Assembly (NCBI GenBank): GCA_030867875.1
Contig: JAOWCC010001501.1
Span: forward strand, 23,123,036-23,187,035
Direction of reading: 5' to 3'
Length of the DNA: 64,000 nt
DNA from: Actinernus sp. WN-2022
Lineage: Eukaryota > Cnidaria > Anthozoa > Actiniaria > Actinernidae
Shown here: positions 22,501-37,500 of the stretch, in pieces
How positions within the stretch are numbered: the first letter of the stretch is position 1
Layout of the letters: each line of letters starts with the position of its first letter
Made by a program: the position numbers and the translations under genes
Notes under the pieces: model-generated
The model's input: the letters and a program-made list of their open reading frames with translations, nothing else
Told to the model about the DNA's origin: nothing
Databases searched by the model: none

Positions 22501-25500
22501 TCGTAATTATATTCGAAGTAACGATATTATGACAATCTCTTCTGAAGAAGTTTTGCTTCAAATACAAGCATTTAAGAACTCAAACAAAATATTATTGAAT
22601 CGTGTTTTTGCAGCTTATACACACCTGAAGGTTTTTCCTTAAACTTTTTGGAAAAAGAGGCTTTTGTTCATCAGGCTGAAGTTAGAGGTGCAGCTACAAT
22701 AATATAAGTTATTATATGTGAAGTGCAGCTTAAAAGTATGTGATAAAACATGGTAATTACGCTTTTACCAAAATGCTCTTATTTTAGTTCTTCTATATTA
22801 CATATGCCTAATGGACAGCAAAAAGTAATTTACTTGTTCAGAAATCGGAAAATTGCACAATTTTCCACACAATTTGTTTTTTTGCTGCACAATCTGCATA
22901 ACCTCCCGGTTAGCTCAATGGTTAAGCTCCGGTCTGTTGAGTGGGAGGTCGCGGGGTTCAAACCCCGGTCGGACCAACACTCGGGGTCTTAAAATAACTG
23001 AGTAGAAGGTGCTGCCTTTGTGAACCAACTGCAAATGGTTAGACCTTCACGTCTCCTCGGATAAGGACGTAAAATCGTAGGTCCACTGACATGGCGGAGA
23101 CAAGCCTCGTAGGGGACCTTGAGTCCTATTGCTTGTTTCCTGTGGCGTTACGCCCAAATGTTGTAAGTAATAATATTATTTGCCTTTTTTTTTGCACCCT
23201 ATCAGAAGCCCTTCACATATTTTTGAGATTTGCCCACTGCATGGTCAGCAGTAAAATTAAAATATTCTTACTCTCGTCACATCAAAACACGAATCAAGAA
23301 ACCAAACTCAGTCATTTGGAAGACAAATTAGTGCAGCAAGATAATATATACAAGACCGAAATCAAGATGCTGTCATCACGTATTATTGACCTAGAAGTTG
23401 AAAATGGCGAGTTGAAAGCGGATATACATTTAATAAAGCTGAGATCAGACTTTCAAACTTTAAAAAAAAATCAAGAATACTAAAAAGAAGACAATGAAAG
23501 ACCAAGGTCTTCAGTGTTCCGAGACTACCCAACCTACTGAAGCTTTAGCAACAAATCAGTTTGTTCAAGAGCCATCTTTCTTACATGACAACCCGATCCC
23601 TATTCATCAGTTTACAATCACCTGACCGACAACCCACTACTAAAAAAAGGGACCATGAAGTACGGTAGTACGGTTAATTCTCGGGTTCAAAACAATGAAT
23701 ATATGCCTGCTCAAATGCAGTGTGTGAAACGAATAAGTAGTGTTTAAATTAAAAGGTCAACATACGAGAAAAACAAAAATATTAAATTTTATTATATACT
23801 AGGGGAGCAGAGAATGAAAGTCACCGCGCTACCGGCCACTCCTAAAGACTGCTAAATTCAGCTAATAATTCTTCCTTTTGGTTATTACTAAAGGATTTCA
23901 AATGAAAGTGTATTTCATCTTCAATCTCATGTGGCCCGAGTGAAAGCCCAGATGGGCTCTTGTTTTATATAAGAATCTTGACTTTTTGACGCCTCTGGCA
24001 TGCAGGGTATTTACCAAAACCATCTTATTGTACATTTCTAAAACTGTGTTTGTTATGAATTCGAATTTGTCAGGCGTTAATCCTGGTGAAAGAAAGGTTA
24101 AAATACGAAATTGTGCAAGCAACCAAAACCTGAATAATGTAATCTGACATGTACACGTACGCTTGACGAACACGTACACAAACAAATTTTCGTTTGACAA
24201 TAAGGGAAATATCTTCGAAATGTCGCGATATTTCGCCTAGGCATTCAAAACTTCGCGTATCTGATCGATTCTTCGTCGAAATTTTGAAGGAATATGTGCC
24301 CGAAATTTCGGCGACATTCGTAGGAACATTAAAGAGCGAAATTCGTAGAAATACGTTTGCATTACTTTTGCACACTGTAGTTCACCTAAACCACAGCAAC
24401 TAAACGGCCTAGCCGAGAAACGGCTCCACAACTCGTTTGCATGGGCAGTAAAAAAAAACAAGTTGGGAAGCTGTGTATACGAGTTGGGAAGCCGTGTAAA
24501 CGGTTTTCTAACCCGTTTACACAGATAACAAATGGCTTAGCACGTTAAATGGAAAAGCATTATTGTACGTTTTCTCGTGTAAGGTCACATGTGTTCAAAC
24601 TCTAGATCGTAAATGTTCATCCAGATTGTAAATAGAGGGTGTTAATTTATAAGGTTTACTTTAAACAGATCACTGTACTGTACCTGTAAACATCACACTT
24701 CTCTGTGTATTTGTTTCCTAAAGGGAAATATGAAGAATTATTATTTTCCTGAGAATCAGCAAAGCTAGTTACATTATTGTATACCTTAAAATAGTTGTCT
24801 GATGATAGGCAATCATTTGCTTCTGTTAAAATTGCGATCAACCTATACAGGTGTAAAAACATCACACATTTCATATCCAATTTCACTTGTCAATTTCATG
24901 AAATTAACTCTACATAATAGTTACACAATATGACCCTTGTGATGCAGATTCTAATAGATACTATACATGTAGTACCACAAGTATACAAAACAAAGAACAA
25001 GTTCAAATTTCACAAAATACCCACCCAATTATACCCCAAATCATTATCTAACATTGATGACTACAATGTACGTGTAAATCCACATTTCTTGTACTTCAGT
25101 TTTTATTACCAAATAAAACAGTATAAAATAATAAAGAATATAACTATTAATGTTCTTGCATATTATGTAATGCAGATATTCTGCAAGCCTCTTCTAGAGC
25201 AGATTTCGTATGAGTGGGACAATTACATGTAACTACAGCACTGACTACAACTCAGTTACTGTACAGCATGGCATGACATTGGCATGGTTTCCCTATTGTT
25301 TTTATCCTGTCAAATTATAGAGCTACAGTACAGCACGGTTACAGAAGGCTACAGACATGCTGTAGTTTGTCCCACTCACACGAAATCTGCTCTATCAGTC
25401 GGTCCTCTGTATTGGCATGGTTTCCCTATTGTTTTTATCCTGTCAAATTATAGAGCTACAGTACAGCACGGTTACAGAAGGCTACAGACATGCTGTAGTT

Positions 25501-28500
25501 TGTCCCACTCACACGAAATCTGCTCTATCAGTCGGTCCTCTGTATTGTCCAGTACAACATGTTTTTTTTTTGGTACAGAGTCAAGGACATGAAAAAAAAA
25601 TAGCCCTACTTTTTTTAGGTACAGTTTGAATTTTGATCAGGAAAAATGCCATATGCCAGTCTAGCAAATATCTGGATATGGTTTCCATGAGATTTTGAGC
25701 TGTTTTTTCTTTCTCTTTAAACTACAAGTTGAAGTAGGCGCACTAACTACACTGTTATTGTTACTGTAGTGCTTTCGACAATTGAAAGCAAAAGAACAAT
25801 ACTCATTTTCATTACTAACTAAGGATACTAAAATTTTGAATGGTCTTTTAGTTAGAAAATCCATTCACACAATTCACTTGCCCTGTCTAGACTATTTGTA
25901 TTTGTTGTGATATTACATCAGAGCCATAGGTGCATGACTTTGTATAGAGTACATGACAGACGGAGCAATGTTTATGAAGGCAGGAGTCTTGGGAGGGGGA
26001 GCACAGTCAAAAAAGGTATTCATTTATATAGCGCAAATCCTACTGTATATGAATATATCCAAATGCGCGTCACAAGGTTATTTTTGTGATACGGACTGCT
26101 ATTGTGGCGCAATGTGCTGCCGTGCAGTTTACAATCATGAGTGATTGTTAGTACCTCAGAATACCTGGCTGTTGTGTTGGGAGACAATCCCCTACTCTTT
26201 CTCGAAATAACACAACAGGTTCTTTCACGTCACCCTCGTATAGATTAGAAGAGGAAGGAGACATTAGGCCAACGGTTTATACGTCCCTGCCCAAGGACGC
26301 AGCCGGGATTCAAACCCCTCTGACCTCCCGCACTCTAGACCGTGCTCTACCAACTGAGCTAACCAGTGAGTCCACTTAACCCGAGGGTCGAGAGGCTGTC
26401 AGTGCCCCAGAACTGAGGTCCAGGGGGCATAGCCTTCGGAAGCTCTGCATACTTCATTTGGAATATAAGGGTAACTCTCTGCTTGAGATTTAAATATATA
26501 TATTTCATATTTACAATCTTTGGGTACAAAATCTACATTGCTAGCAACAGCCATGTACATCATAACTATTACAAAACATTACCTTCAAACACTTCTGGAG
26601 CCATCCATGCAGCACTTCCCTTGTTATTGGTCATGTATGTCTTGAGGTCACAAGCAGTACCAAAATCACAAATCTTCACCACTGTTCCACACTTGGTCAA
26701 TAGCAAGCTATGAAGGATAACATGGAGACAAACTTAAGTCAATATTATTAGTCAGAGTAAAAGCTGAGATTTTCATGTAGTAACACAGGTTTCATTAAGT
26801 ATTCAAAGAACAAGTCATAGTTTATTAATACATGTAACATGTAACATGTACATGTATGTATAATATTATGGCAGTTCAGTTAGTTGGCAAGATGACTTTT
26901 GATTGGTTGGTTGTGCAGTGGCCCAATTTTTCAACTTGCCCACTCATGGTTTTCCCAAAGGTGCTTGCAACTCTTTGGTGATAAAACCAAATGAATGCAT
27001 TTTCAAATAAACTAATAAAAATAATTATTGTCTCATGGAGGCAAGAAAAAATCAAGTGCATGAACTGAACAACATTGAAGACATGGATAATTACAATTTA
27101 TATAATGTACATGTATCCTGTTGCAGGGTTTCATGAATTAATTTTGGAACAAATGAAAAACATGAAGGTCAAGACAGAAAGTGACTTAATTGGAATTTAC
27201 CACATGTCGAATATAAATATATAATATATATAATTGGCTAATATCCTCCATCTTGGCCAATAACCTCAGTCTATTTTAAAGAAATACATGTACATTTCAT
27301 TATTTTGTACAGATCATGGGATCATCAAGGGCCAAAAGCCCAATTTGAAGTGTGCTGCTCTAATGTAATCATTCATAAATAAAGTAACTTTAGATAATAC
27401 TCTTACTACCTATTGAATGAAAATGTGACTTGAAGTTTGACTTCAATCAAAATTACTTACTTGGGGGGTTTAAGGTCACGATGAATGATTGCCTTGGGTT
27501 TAATGCCGTGCAGGTATTCTACGCCCCTTGCACATTGCAGTGCCCAGCTCATAACGTGTGATGCTGTGTAGATAGGAGCATGGGAGGTCTTCTTCCAGTG
27601 TAGCACTGAATACAAATATAAAATACCATAATATTATTTTACTTACTAACAGCACTTACCAGTACTTCCTGCTATGAAGACATATTTGCCATTATAGCAA
27701 CCAATTTTAAGGGTCAATTTCTCAAATGCAGTTGTAAACAAGGTCATAATTGACTTTTTCAAGACCTTAAAATTGATTGAAAGAAATGTTAATTATTTTG
27801 AAAAATCAGCATTAAAAACATGTACATGTACTAGGTAAAAATAAAACTCATTTTGTCAACCTGGGCCTGGTTGTTCGATGCTACTCCAGGGTTAAATCGC
27901 TAACCTGAGGTTACATTGTACAGATTACAATTGAAGGGCTGTGTGCAAAAAGGGTGTAAGTGACTCTTGATCACATTCTAAATTCTCCCATAGAAAACAA
28001 AGAAATTGAAGGAGAATTTAAACTGTGATCAGCCCTTCAATTACAGATTTGGCACTCTCCTAGGGATGAAGTTACCATTGCTTAGAACAACCGGGCCCTG
28101 GGGTTGATTCATGACATAGCCTAAAGTGATTTTTGTGGTGATTTTCTTACTGAATTACCACCATTCACTACAGCCAATCAGCATCTTTTATCGCATACAT
28201 GTACATGCACCCAATAAATGTGACTTACATGTAGCTGAACTAAGTGATTCTTGATGGAGAAACAGTAAGGGGCTGTGTGTTTATTTGAACTGTCTTAATT
28301 TCCACACAAAGATCAGTTTTCTGCTGCCACTTGTGGTTATAAGAACAAAAAGCTCTTCTAAATTTTCTGGAAGCCATGCATGGAGTGTAGGGAATAATGA
28401 CTTTTAATTAGTTTCTCTACCAACACCTTCTCTTCCAGCAGTCCCAAAATTATACAGTAAATACATATTATTCCTAAGTAACTTACAATTATACAGAGAG

Positions 28501-31500
28501 CCACCTTCTGCATACTCCATAACGAGACACACCTAATTGGAAGGGGATACACAATAGTGATGCCAGTAATCAAATTCCTAATCTTAATATCAACATACAT
28601 GTACAGGCACATATATGCAGTATAGTCCACTGTATTTCTAAATCATGTTTCTTTAAAATTTGACATTATTGTGAGTGCAATCAGAACTTTAGGGCTTATA
28701 ATCACTAAACAACAAAGAAATATAATGCTTCTTACATGTAAAATTAATGTTAGATGTGAATTAATCCAAACCCTTACCCTACATTTAAAAAAAACCTAAC
28801 CGTCAATAATGGGTGCTCAGTACTAATTTAGGGTTCTTTAGGGCTAATCACTAAACAACACAGAATATAATACTTCTTAATACAGCTAGACAGTGTAAAT
28901 GTTCCTGTGAACTGATCCAAACCCTAACCCTTACATTTAAAAACCCTACAACATCAATGAACGTACAATGTACAATGTATTATTAATTAGTTCCCTTTTT
29001 AGAATCTTGAAAAGATTACCTGGTTATAAAAAATACCTGAAGAAAACCTGAAACATAAACATCAAATTGACCTAGGTTGAATCAATTTGACCTACAACAT
29101 AAACATCAAATTGACCTAGGTTGAATCAATTTGACCTACAACATAAACATCAAATTGACCTAGGTTGAATCAATTTGACCTACAACATAATATCAAATTG
29201 ACCTAGGTTGAATCAATTTGACCTACAACATAAACATCAAATTGACCTAGGTTGAATCAATTTGACCTACATGTAGGTTGAATTGAATTTGACCTGGAAT
29301 TCAATTTGACCTATTACAGTTATAATTTATGTTAGGATTTCAGGGTTCAAAATTCATTTTCAAAGGAACAAGCAAAAAGTTGCTTGTGGGTTTGAAACCT
29401 ACAAGCAACACCACTCATTACTCGGGCTGGCTGTGGCAGCACCGAGTCTTAAAATGCAAGTCATTATTTATTTTATTTTATTTTTATTCCATGTAGCAAA
29501 ATTTCTGCACATGCGTTAAAGGTCAAATTCACACAAATCAGATTGCACTGTGCTGGTCACGCAACAATCGCCAGGTTAATTTATTTACATAATTTAATAC
29601 AGTAAAAGCAAGATGGCGGAGGACCAGCGAGGAACTTTCTCTCTAATTTGGAGTCCCATCTCTCAAATGTAAGCAGTTTAATGTTTTATTTAACTTCACT
29701 CGTGCGAAAGCCTTCCAACAGGCTCAGGATATTTCAACTGGCGCTATTGTCGGAGCCGAAGGAGAACATCTTATTTTGGGTGAAGGCACTTCAAGACCAA
29801 TATTATGAGTCTCTTAAAAACTGTCAGAGATTTAAATTTACCGTAAGTTGGATCAGAGAGTATTGAGATCAAGTTATTTCGTTCCAGCGAGGATATTGAC
29901 CTAGCGGAAACGGTACAAGCAGTCAAAGGATTTTACTTATAATCATCGACGTCTACTTAACAACAGGAATAGTTATGTGCCAAGGCATGGGCAAAGATTG
30001 AGTTTCCCAGATTACAGATGAAAGTAGAGAACTTAATGAATGAAGAAACAGAGGTCACGCGCAACATGCTTGAGAACATGAACATGTTCAACACTTTATG
30101 TTATACTAAGAAAACAAAACAAAACAAATTACAGAGCCTGCAAGTTCACAAGTTAATGAAAAACCCCAAAAGCCTGTAGTTTTGGATCAACATATCCTTG
30201 AAACTCCAAAAGCAACATACACATGAGTCAAATTCAAACCGGAAGAGACAGAATTATTTAGATTCTTCACGAGGATTGTTAGCCCGCAATAAGAACTCTC
30301 TCGCTGCTTTAACGACCTTGATTTGTAACATGGAGGCTGACCTAACTGATATGCGTAATGAATTCTTACTCTCGTCACATCAAAACGAAACTCTGTCATT
30401 TGGAAGACAAATTAGTGCAGCAAGATAATATATACAAGACCGAAATCAAGATGCTGTCATCACGTATTATTGACCTAGAAGTTGAAAATGGCGAGTTGAA
30501 AGCGGATATAATAAAGCTGAGATCCAACTTTCAAACTTAAAAAAAAAATCAAGAATACAAAAAAGAAGACAATGAAAGACCAAGGTCTCCAGTGTTCCGA
30601 GACTACCCAACCTACTGAAGCTTTAGCAACGAATCAGTTTATTCAAGAGCCATCTTTCTTACATGACAACCCGATCCCTATTCATCAGAATACATTTTCT
30701 GTGCTAAATGACGAGAGTTTACAATCACCTGACCGACAACCCACTACTAAAGAAAGGGACCATGAAGTACACAATGTACGGTAGTACGGTTAATTCTCGG
30801 GTTCAAAACAATGAATATATATATGCCTGCTCAAATGCAGTGTGTTAAACGAATAAGTAGTGTTTAAATTAAAAGGTCAACATACGAGAAAAATAAAAAT
30901 ATTAAATTACATATATACTAGGGGAGCAGAGAATGAAAGTCACCACGCTACCGGCCACTCCTAAAGACTGCTAAATTCAGCTAATAATTCTTCCCTTTGG
31001 TTATTACTAAGAGGGTTTCAAATGAAAGTGTATTTCATCTTCAATCTCATGTGGCCCGAGTGAAAGCCCAGATGGGCTCTTGTTAACAAGCTAAAAACTG
31101 AAACATGTTTTAATGTGCCTTGTGCCTAATACAAGCATAAAAATGCCAGTTCATTTATTTTCTACCAGCAAATCGGTAAATCGACTCGCATTTTGCCAGT
31201 TTGCTTGTGCGAATTTCGAACCCTGGATTTGTAAGTTGGAATGCTTTGTTTTTTTATTAGATGCAATGTGATTTGTTGTCTTCTGAGTGGCCCCCGTTGC
31301 TGTAGTTGCACTGTAACTAATTGCTATGTCCTATGAAATAATTGCCTTACAGACACTTACTGGCTCTTGTGTGGTGACGGCTCCATACAGCTTGATGATA
31401 TTCTTGTGACTGACCCTAGAGAGTTGTTGAACCTAAATGTAGAAAAGAATTGATAGAAATGCTTGTTCTCTTGGAGAATAAATACATTTGAGCATCTGAT

Positions 31501-34500
31501 AAATAATAACAATTGGCATGTTCATTTTCAGCCAGCAGAAATGCCACTGAGATACTATTCTTGTAGTGCCGCCTACTTTTTTGATGATTTTAGAAGCTGT
31601 TTCCACATATATTTATTTGTATACCGTATATAAATGTGACCCTCCATACGAAAACCCGGCTTAAGTAAATCAGCGAGATGTCAGTTTTCCATTTTAGTGC
31701 ATTTTTGACCGTTGGGAATACATTTCATAACATTCCCAGTGCGTTGGATATCGTTACCAACGAGTTCATAAACCGTTCTAAAACATTACAATGACTCTGT
31801 ACTCCATTCCAAATCATTTCAAAACGGTTGGCATTTATTTGATAAGCATTGTAAAACATTTGGCAAGCATTTCAAATCATTTTCAAATCGTTGGCGTTTA
31901 TTCGGGTAGGCGTTGTGGAACATTTGGCAAGCATTGCAAATCATTACCAAATCGTTGCCATTCATTTGATAAGCGTTGTAAATCATTTGTCAACCATTCC
32001 AAATCATTTCCAAATCATTGGCGTTCATTTTTCGTACTTGCACGACATTAAATTTGGCAACGAACACCACTGGCGCTCATTCGGCAATCGTGTTGATAAG
32101 ATAATCGAACTGGCAAGCAATCCAGAATTAAGCATTCATATCACAAAAGGGCAATGTAGAAACTTCTCTGATATTCTTTTACAGTCAAGTAATACTGACA
32201 TGTCGACTTTTCACGGCGTAATTTTGTTTAGGACTATTTTGTAGTAATAAAGTTATCTTTGCTTCAAACACTGGCGTTTTGTTCGTTCTCCCTTGTCTTC
32301 GTCTTGTTTATGATTGACATATGGCGTGTAATTAGCATACCGTAAAAGACCGCCTATAAGCCGCAGGGTTTTTCCAATTTCATTTCAATGGACTAACAGT
32401 GTTTTTTTCTCCCAATCCAGTTTGTGTTTAATTAATATTGTGCTTCCGTAAAGGTCACATTTTGTGAAGTTTGATTGGTTCGAGTCTCGTTCTTTAATGT
32501 GCTTATTGAAAGACTAACATTCAACGAATCCTGGAGAAATATTCAGATTCAAGAAGTGGATCACATATCCAGAATACCTTGGGTATAAAGCTATTAATAA
32601 AATAAGTTGTTTGTGCAATCTCACGAGTCATGGCATGTGGCAAATTATAATATTATTGTCAACAAATCCAAAACTTCACATCTGAGAGATTTGAGAGACT
32701 CCAGCACTTTTTGCAGAACATGCAAACTGTTCACGAAGTAAAATCAAAATCATCCAGAACATTTAATTTGTCTGTAGCGAATTTTCAAAGCGGCAAACAT
32801 TATGCGAAGCTAATCGGATATTCAAATCAGTTCGCGGAAAACTTCACACATTATGCACCAAGGCAATTTGAAAGACGTGACTTCCATACTTTTGAAAACG
32901 GATTTAAATTAATAGAAAGAACTCAAGAGTATTTTATTTAGGAAACATTTCACTTTGAAGGTAAAGTTGAGAAGCTGTGTGGTCCTTAAAGGAACAGTGC
33001 CATCCTTAGTGCGCATGTGCGAATGTTTGAATTTTGGTTGGGTTGTCCAGAAATCAAAAGATGGGGAGAGATTTGATACGTGAAAGAAATCCTCTTCCAT
33101 CGGCTTTGCCTAAGTTTCATTTGACCTTATACCTATTTAGAATAGTAATTTAGTATTATATCCTAGTATTTAAGATGTATTTCGTTCGTCTCCGTAACTT
33201 TTGCGAGTATTTTTGACTCTGAATTCAGTGCCCTTGGACGGTTCGTCGAGCGGAGGAGTTAATGGCTACAGAAGAAAGCTTCCGTCTCCTGGTAGTTTCG
33301 TCCAAAGCATTTGAGAGGGAGACAATGAACGGCCTAGGAAACTTGGAGACAGTGAGAATGTACGGGAGACATTTACTCTGCTTGTAAGTCGCTGAATGTA
33401 CTATGATTCGCGTGTATTTATTGAAGTGTCAACACGGCCTTCGTTCGGTACAGTTCAAGGCCTTGCTATTTAGCAAAATCGAACTCTTTTCTTACCCGAT
33501 TTTGTAGTGGAAGCGCTCTTATAATTGTACAACAACTCATCCTAAAATCACAAAGCCCCAAAGCTATGAAGTCAGAACGTTAGTTTCCCCGTAGTTTCGC
33601 TTTCACTTCGCGAAACTGCAGTAGAATGAAATATTATAAATATTCACACAGGAGTTGTTGTTTGTTTATGAGTCGGCATTGCCGAGTGGATTCCTAAACT
33701 ATTATCCCGAATACCATACATGTAGATCTTCGAAGTACTATCTCATGGTCCAGTGGGAAGTTTATACGATTCTAAATCCTGAACTTCTCAACTGATACAA
33801 ATTACAAAACTATTAACTCTAGATTTCGTGCTAGCAAAAATTCCAAAGGTCGTTCCAGATCAGTTGAGTTTTGACGTGACGTGTCATTAACAGCGTGATT
33901 TTCATTGTCTTTCTCATTATTAATAATCATGTGTTACGCGTGCGCATTACCGTGGCACTGTTCCTTTAAGGAACTACAATGCAATATATAAAAACTCAGT
34001 TCCCGCACCCCAGTGTTGTTGTGTCAAAATCCAGACAGACAGAGAGAATTCAATTCAAGTTCATAGCGTTTCTTGAAAACACAAGGCATCATTCTACATG
34101 TAGCATAACTATGATTCTAGTAAGTAGGTATATCTTTTGTCTAATAAATTATTTTTCAAAGCAATTGTTATATTTCATTCATCTACTTTATTAACAATGT
34201 GGTAAAATTTGCTGGGGGTTAAACGAGCTCTCCTTGTTCTGACGTCTTGTGGAATTCCATTCAGTCACAGAAAATCACTTCGTCAGGTTGTGGATTAACA
34301 CATCCGGCACACCAAATAAGAACGGTCATTATCAACACTCCAGTAACTCACAGCAAACCTTTCGATTTAGGGGGTGAATTTCTTTGGGAGAATATTTTAA
34401 AAAATCAAATCCCATGAGAAAATTAGTATGAGAAAACTCCGCATTTGATTGACGATCGGCTAAATCAGTTTTCCAAACGAAACTTAAATAAACAAATAAA

Positions 34501-37500
34501 CATTTATATGAATGCGAAATGTTTTGAACATTCTATCAGATCGTTGTGAAAAGGTTATCACAAAAAGGCATGTTGTCAAACATTACAAATTCTAAATTAA
34601 CGTTTTATCGGATCGTTATGGAAAGTTGACAAAGCATTCTCAGACATTACCAATGCGTTTCAATGTTCTATCAGATCGTTGTGAAAAGTTGACAAAGCGT
34701 TCTCAAACATTACAAATGCGTTTCAATGTTTTATCGGATCGTTGTGGAAAGTTGACAAAGCATTCTCAAACATTACAAATGCGTTTCAATGTTCTATCAG
34801 ATCGTTGTGAAACGTTGACAATGCATTCCAGAACTTTAGGAAAGCATTTCAACATTATTTCAGATCGTTGTGAAAATTTGACAACGCGTTGAGAAACATT
34901 TCCGATGCATTGCAATGCATCGAGAATGCTTTGAGAATGCATTGAAATCCATTCAAATGCCAGTTTCGTTAAGACAGGTTTTCGCATGGAGGCCGGTCAC
35001 AAATAATAATTATTAAGCTGTTGATATAATTATTCTTTGAGACAACTACTATGATTCATATTGAAACCCCTAGCTATTACAATACAAACCTCCACAAGAA
35101 AAGCTTTCTTTTCTGCTTCAGTTTCAATGGTCTTGACAGCCACAGTAAATTTCTTTCTCCACAGGGCTTTGTAGACCACTCCAAATGCACCTCTTCCAAC
35201 ATTCTAGAGAAAGGAAATCTGTTTTACCACAAGGCAGATATTGTACATGTACATATATGTATGTGTATGTGTAACCTGGCCAGACTGGTGCTATATCAGA
35301 TTCGATCATATTATTTTTTTAGAATACTCCAGTGGTATTTACATGTATACAATGCAAATTCTATATAATATATGTACTAGCTATTACAATGTGCACCTCC
35401 AGAATATCAGGCTGTTATACTGGGACACAATCTCCTACTCTTTCACAAAATAGCTAGCACAACATGTTCTTTTGCAACCCCTCATATTTATTAGAAGTGG
35501 AAGGAGACATTAGGCCAACAGCTTATACATCCTTTCCATGGGAAGATCGCGAGTCATCCATAGTGAAAATTGAAGCCTGTGTCAATGATATAGATAAGTG
35601 GATATATGTTGCAGAACAAACTTAAATTAAATACGGACAAGACTGAACTTCTTACTATTAGTGCACATCATCGTCCCCAACCGTACTTAAATGATATTAC
35701 AGTTGGCAAGGATCACGAACAACCTTCGCTTTCTGCCAGGAATATAGGACTAGTTTTCGATATAAACAGCATGCCATCCTCGAGAAACATGTGTCCACTA
35801 TTTGTAAGTCTGCATTTTTTCACTTAATGAGGATAGCTAAGATAAGGCAATATCTAAGATACTAAGATACTGGTACATATGCATTTATATCCTGTAGATT
35901 AAATAATTGTAATGCTTTATTGTATGGCTTACCCAAGTATCAAATTGATAGACTACAGTATGTTCAAAACTGCGCTGCACATTTAATTACCAGTAAATCA
36001 AAACATGATCATATTACTCCTGTCCTCAAGCAACTCCACTGGCTGCCTGTAGAGCAGCGTATGGTTTTTAAAAATATTTTTACTTACATACATATGTATA
36101 AGGCTCTATTAAAATAAATTAGCTCCACCGTACATTAGTATTTAATATGCTTCACGCCTACATTCCTACACATACTTTGAGATCATCTTCGCAACATTTA
36201 TTAACTGTTCCTATGTCTAAGTTATATGGAACTCCTTACCAGCTAAGATTAGAATGAGCCCGTGTATTAGCAGTTTTAAATCTATGTTAAAGACATATAC
36301 TGTATCTTTTTAATTGTGCTTATATAATTAATGATTTTTATAGTAGTTTTTAGTTGTTCAAGTAGTTTTAGTAGTATACATACTATAGATAGCTTAATAT
36401 CAATTATATTTTAACTTTATGTATATTTTTACATTTTTCTTTACCAGACTGTATTCATTGTAAAGCGCCATAGGGCAATTAGTGGATTAATTATGGCGCT
36501 ATAGGAATATTTTATTATTATTATTTTCCCAAGGATGCCGCCGCAAGGTTTCGAACCTGCGACCAGCTCCCACACTCTAGACCATGCTCTACCAACTGAG
36601 CTAACCAGTTCATGAATTAGGGAGATTCTACAGGAGAGTACATTACATAGTTATGCACCAGGCTTTCAGCCGGGACACTGTTAGTTTGAGTTTACATAAT
36701 ATTTCAAGGGTTGTGTGTAAGAAGGGCATAAGTATGTGGTGACAACTTGGCTGTGCAACACTTTTCCATTTTTATGGTTAATGCTTTAAGTTTTTCAAGT
36801 TGAAATTTAAATATATACATGTACATGCATCTATATCATGACTATTGTTATATGACTATGAAAATGCTGCTTATAAAAATATCAGGATTTTTTTTTTTGC
36901 CTTTCTCTGGCCCCCATCCCCCTATTTTTAGAATAACAATCTTGTTGTAATGGAGAGCTGAGTCAAACGTGAGTTATCAATGTCTGTGGTCATTCTGTTT
37001 TGGTTTCTTTTGGGTTTTTCAAGTCTTCCATTACATTGCAGCCAAAGATTGCATTGGCATTGGCATTGTCTTATAAGTTTGTAGGGGCAAATGGCAAGTT
37101 GGTCTGGAATAGTGAACTTTAGAAAGTTATCTGATTTCTCATATCTATTCACTTTTCCAGATGTTTGACATTAAGTTCCGATTTTATACGACTTATACCT
37201 AGAATATTTCTGTTCTCCATACCATACTCATAAACAATTTTTACAAAGGTGACAACATTCATTCTATTAGTTTTGGGATTGTTTTCATCCCATCAAATAT
37301 TTGGTTGACTTGTGGCAATAAGTCTATTCCCCTTCTTCAGACATAACGAATGTTGACAGTTATCCGTCTTTTACTCATGATGCACTGCTGGATCGATGTC
37401 GATAACAATCAATATCAATCAAAGTAATTAGCAATATTTTTGTGTGATTATCGATTGGCCAGAGATACAGTCCCGCTCAAAAACTTTGCAACCAGCACGA

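Larger units (their letters stand above)
21541..24683 (-). other. TAK1 intron 7
   Basis: Holds SINE family B copy 1 (22902-23180) and repeat family F copy 1 (23262-23967). 24180-24560 is a stretch with many cgaaat/atttcg motifs. 21541-22900 is otherwise unremarkable. Confidence 0.7.
24718..26582 (-). other. TAK1 intron 6
   Basis: Contains repeat family G (25198-25543) and SINE family A copy 3 (26015-26370). The rest is AT-rich without recognised content. Confidence 0.7.
28533..31360 (-). other. TAK1 intron 3
   Basis: Contains a diverged direct repeat (28685-28810 and 28840-28965, both with gggct-atcactaaacaaca and ccaaaccctaaccctt), the 44-bp minisatellite at 29052-29270 and family F copy 2 (29605-31084). 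Confidence 0.7.
31433..35089 (-). other. TAK1 intron 2 (almost entirely one transposon)
   Basis: The element 31635-35001 with its nested insertion fills nearly all of this intron. Confidence 0.75.

Noticed and set aside
22902..22980. Functional tRNA gene
   Set aside because: The arms do not form a full cloverleaf, and the sequence continues into a body that is repeated with the head elsewhere. It is a SINE.
24194..24461. Overlapping open frames on both strands near 24.2-24.4 kb
   Set aside because: Caused by cgaaat/atttcg-rich sequence that lacks stops on both strands. No conserved domain and no exon borders.
31084..31090. Helitron 3' end (hairpin before a CTRR terminus) for family F
   Set aside because: The hairpin agcccagatgggct is there, but the terminal bases are cttgtt without CTRR at the expected spacing, and no TC start was found.
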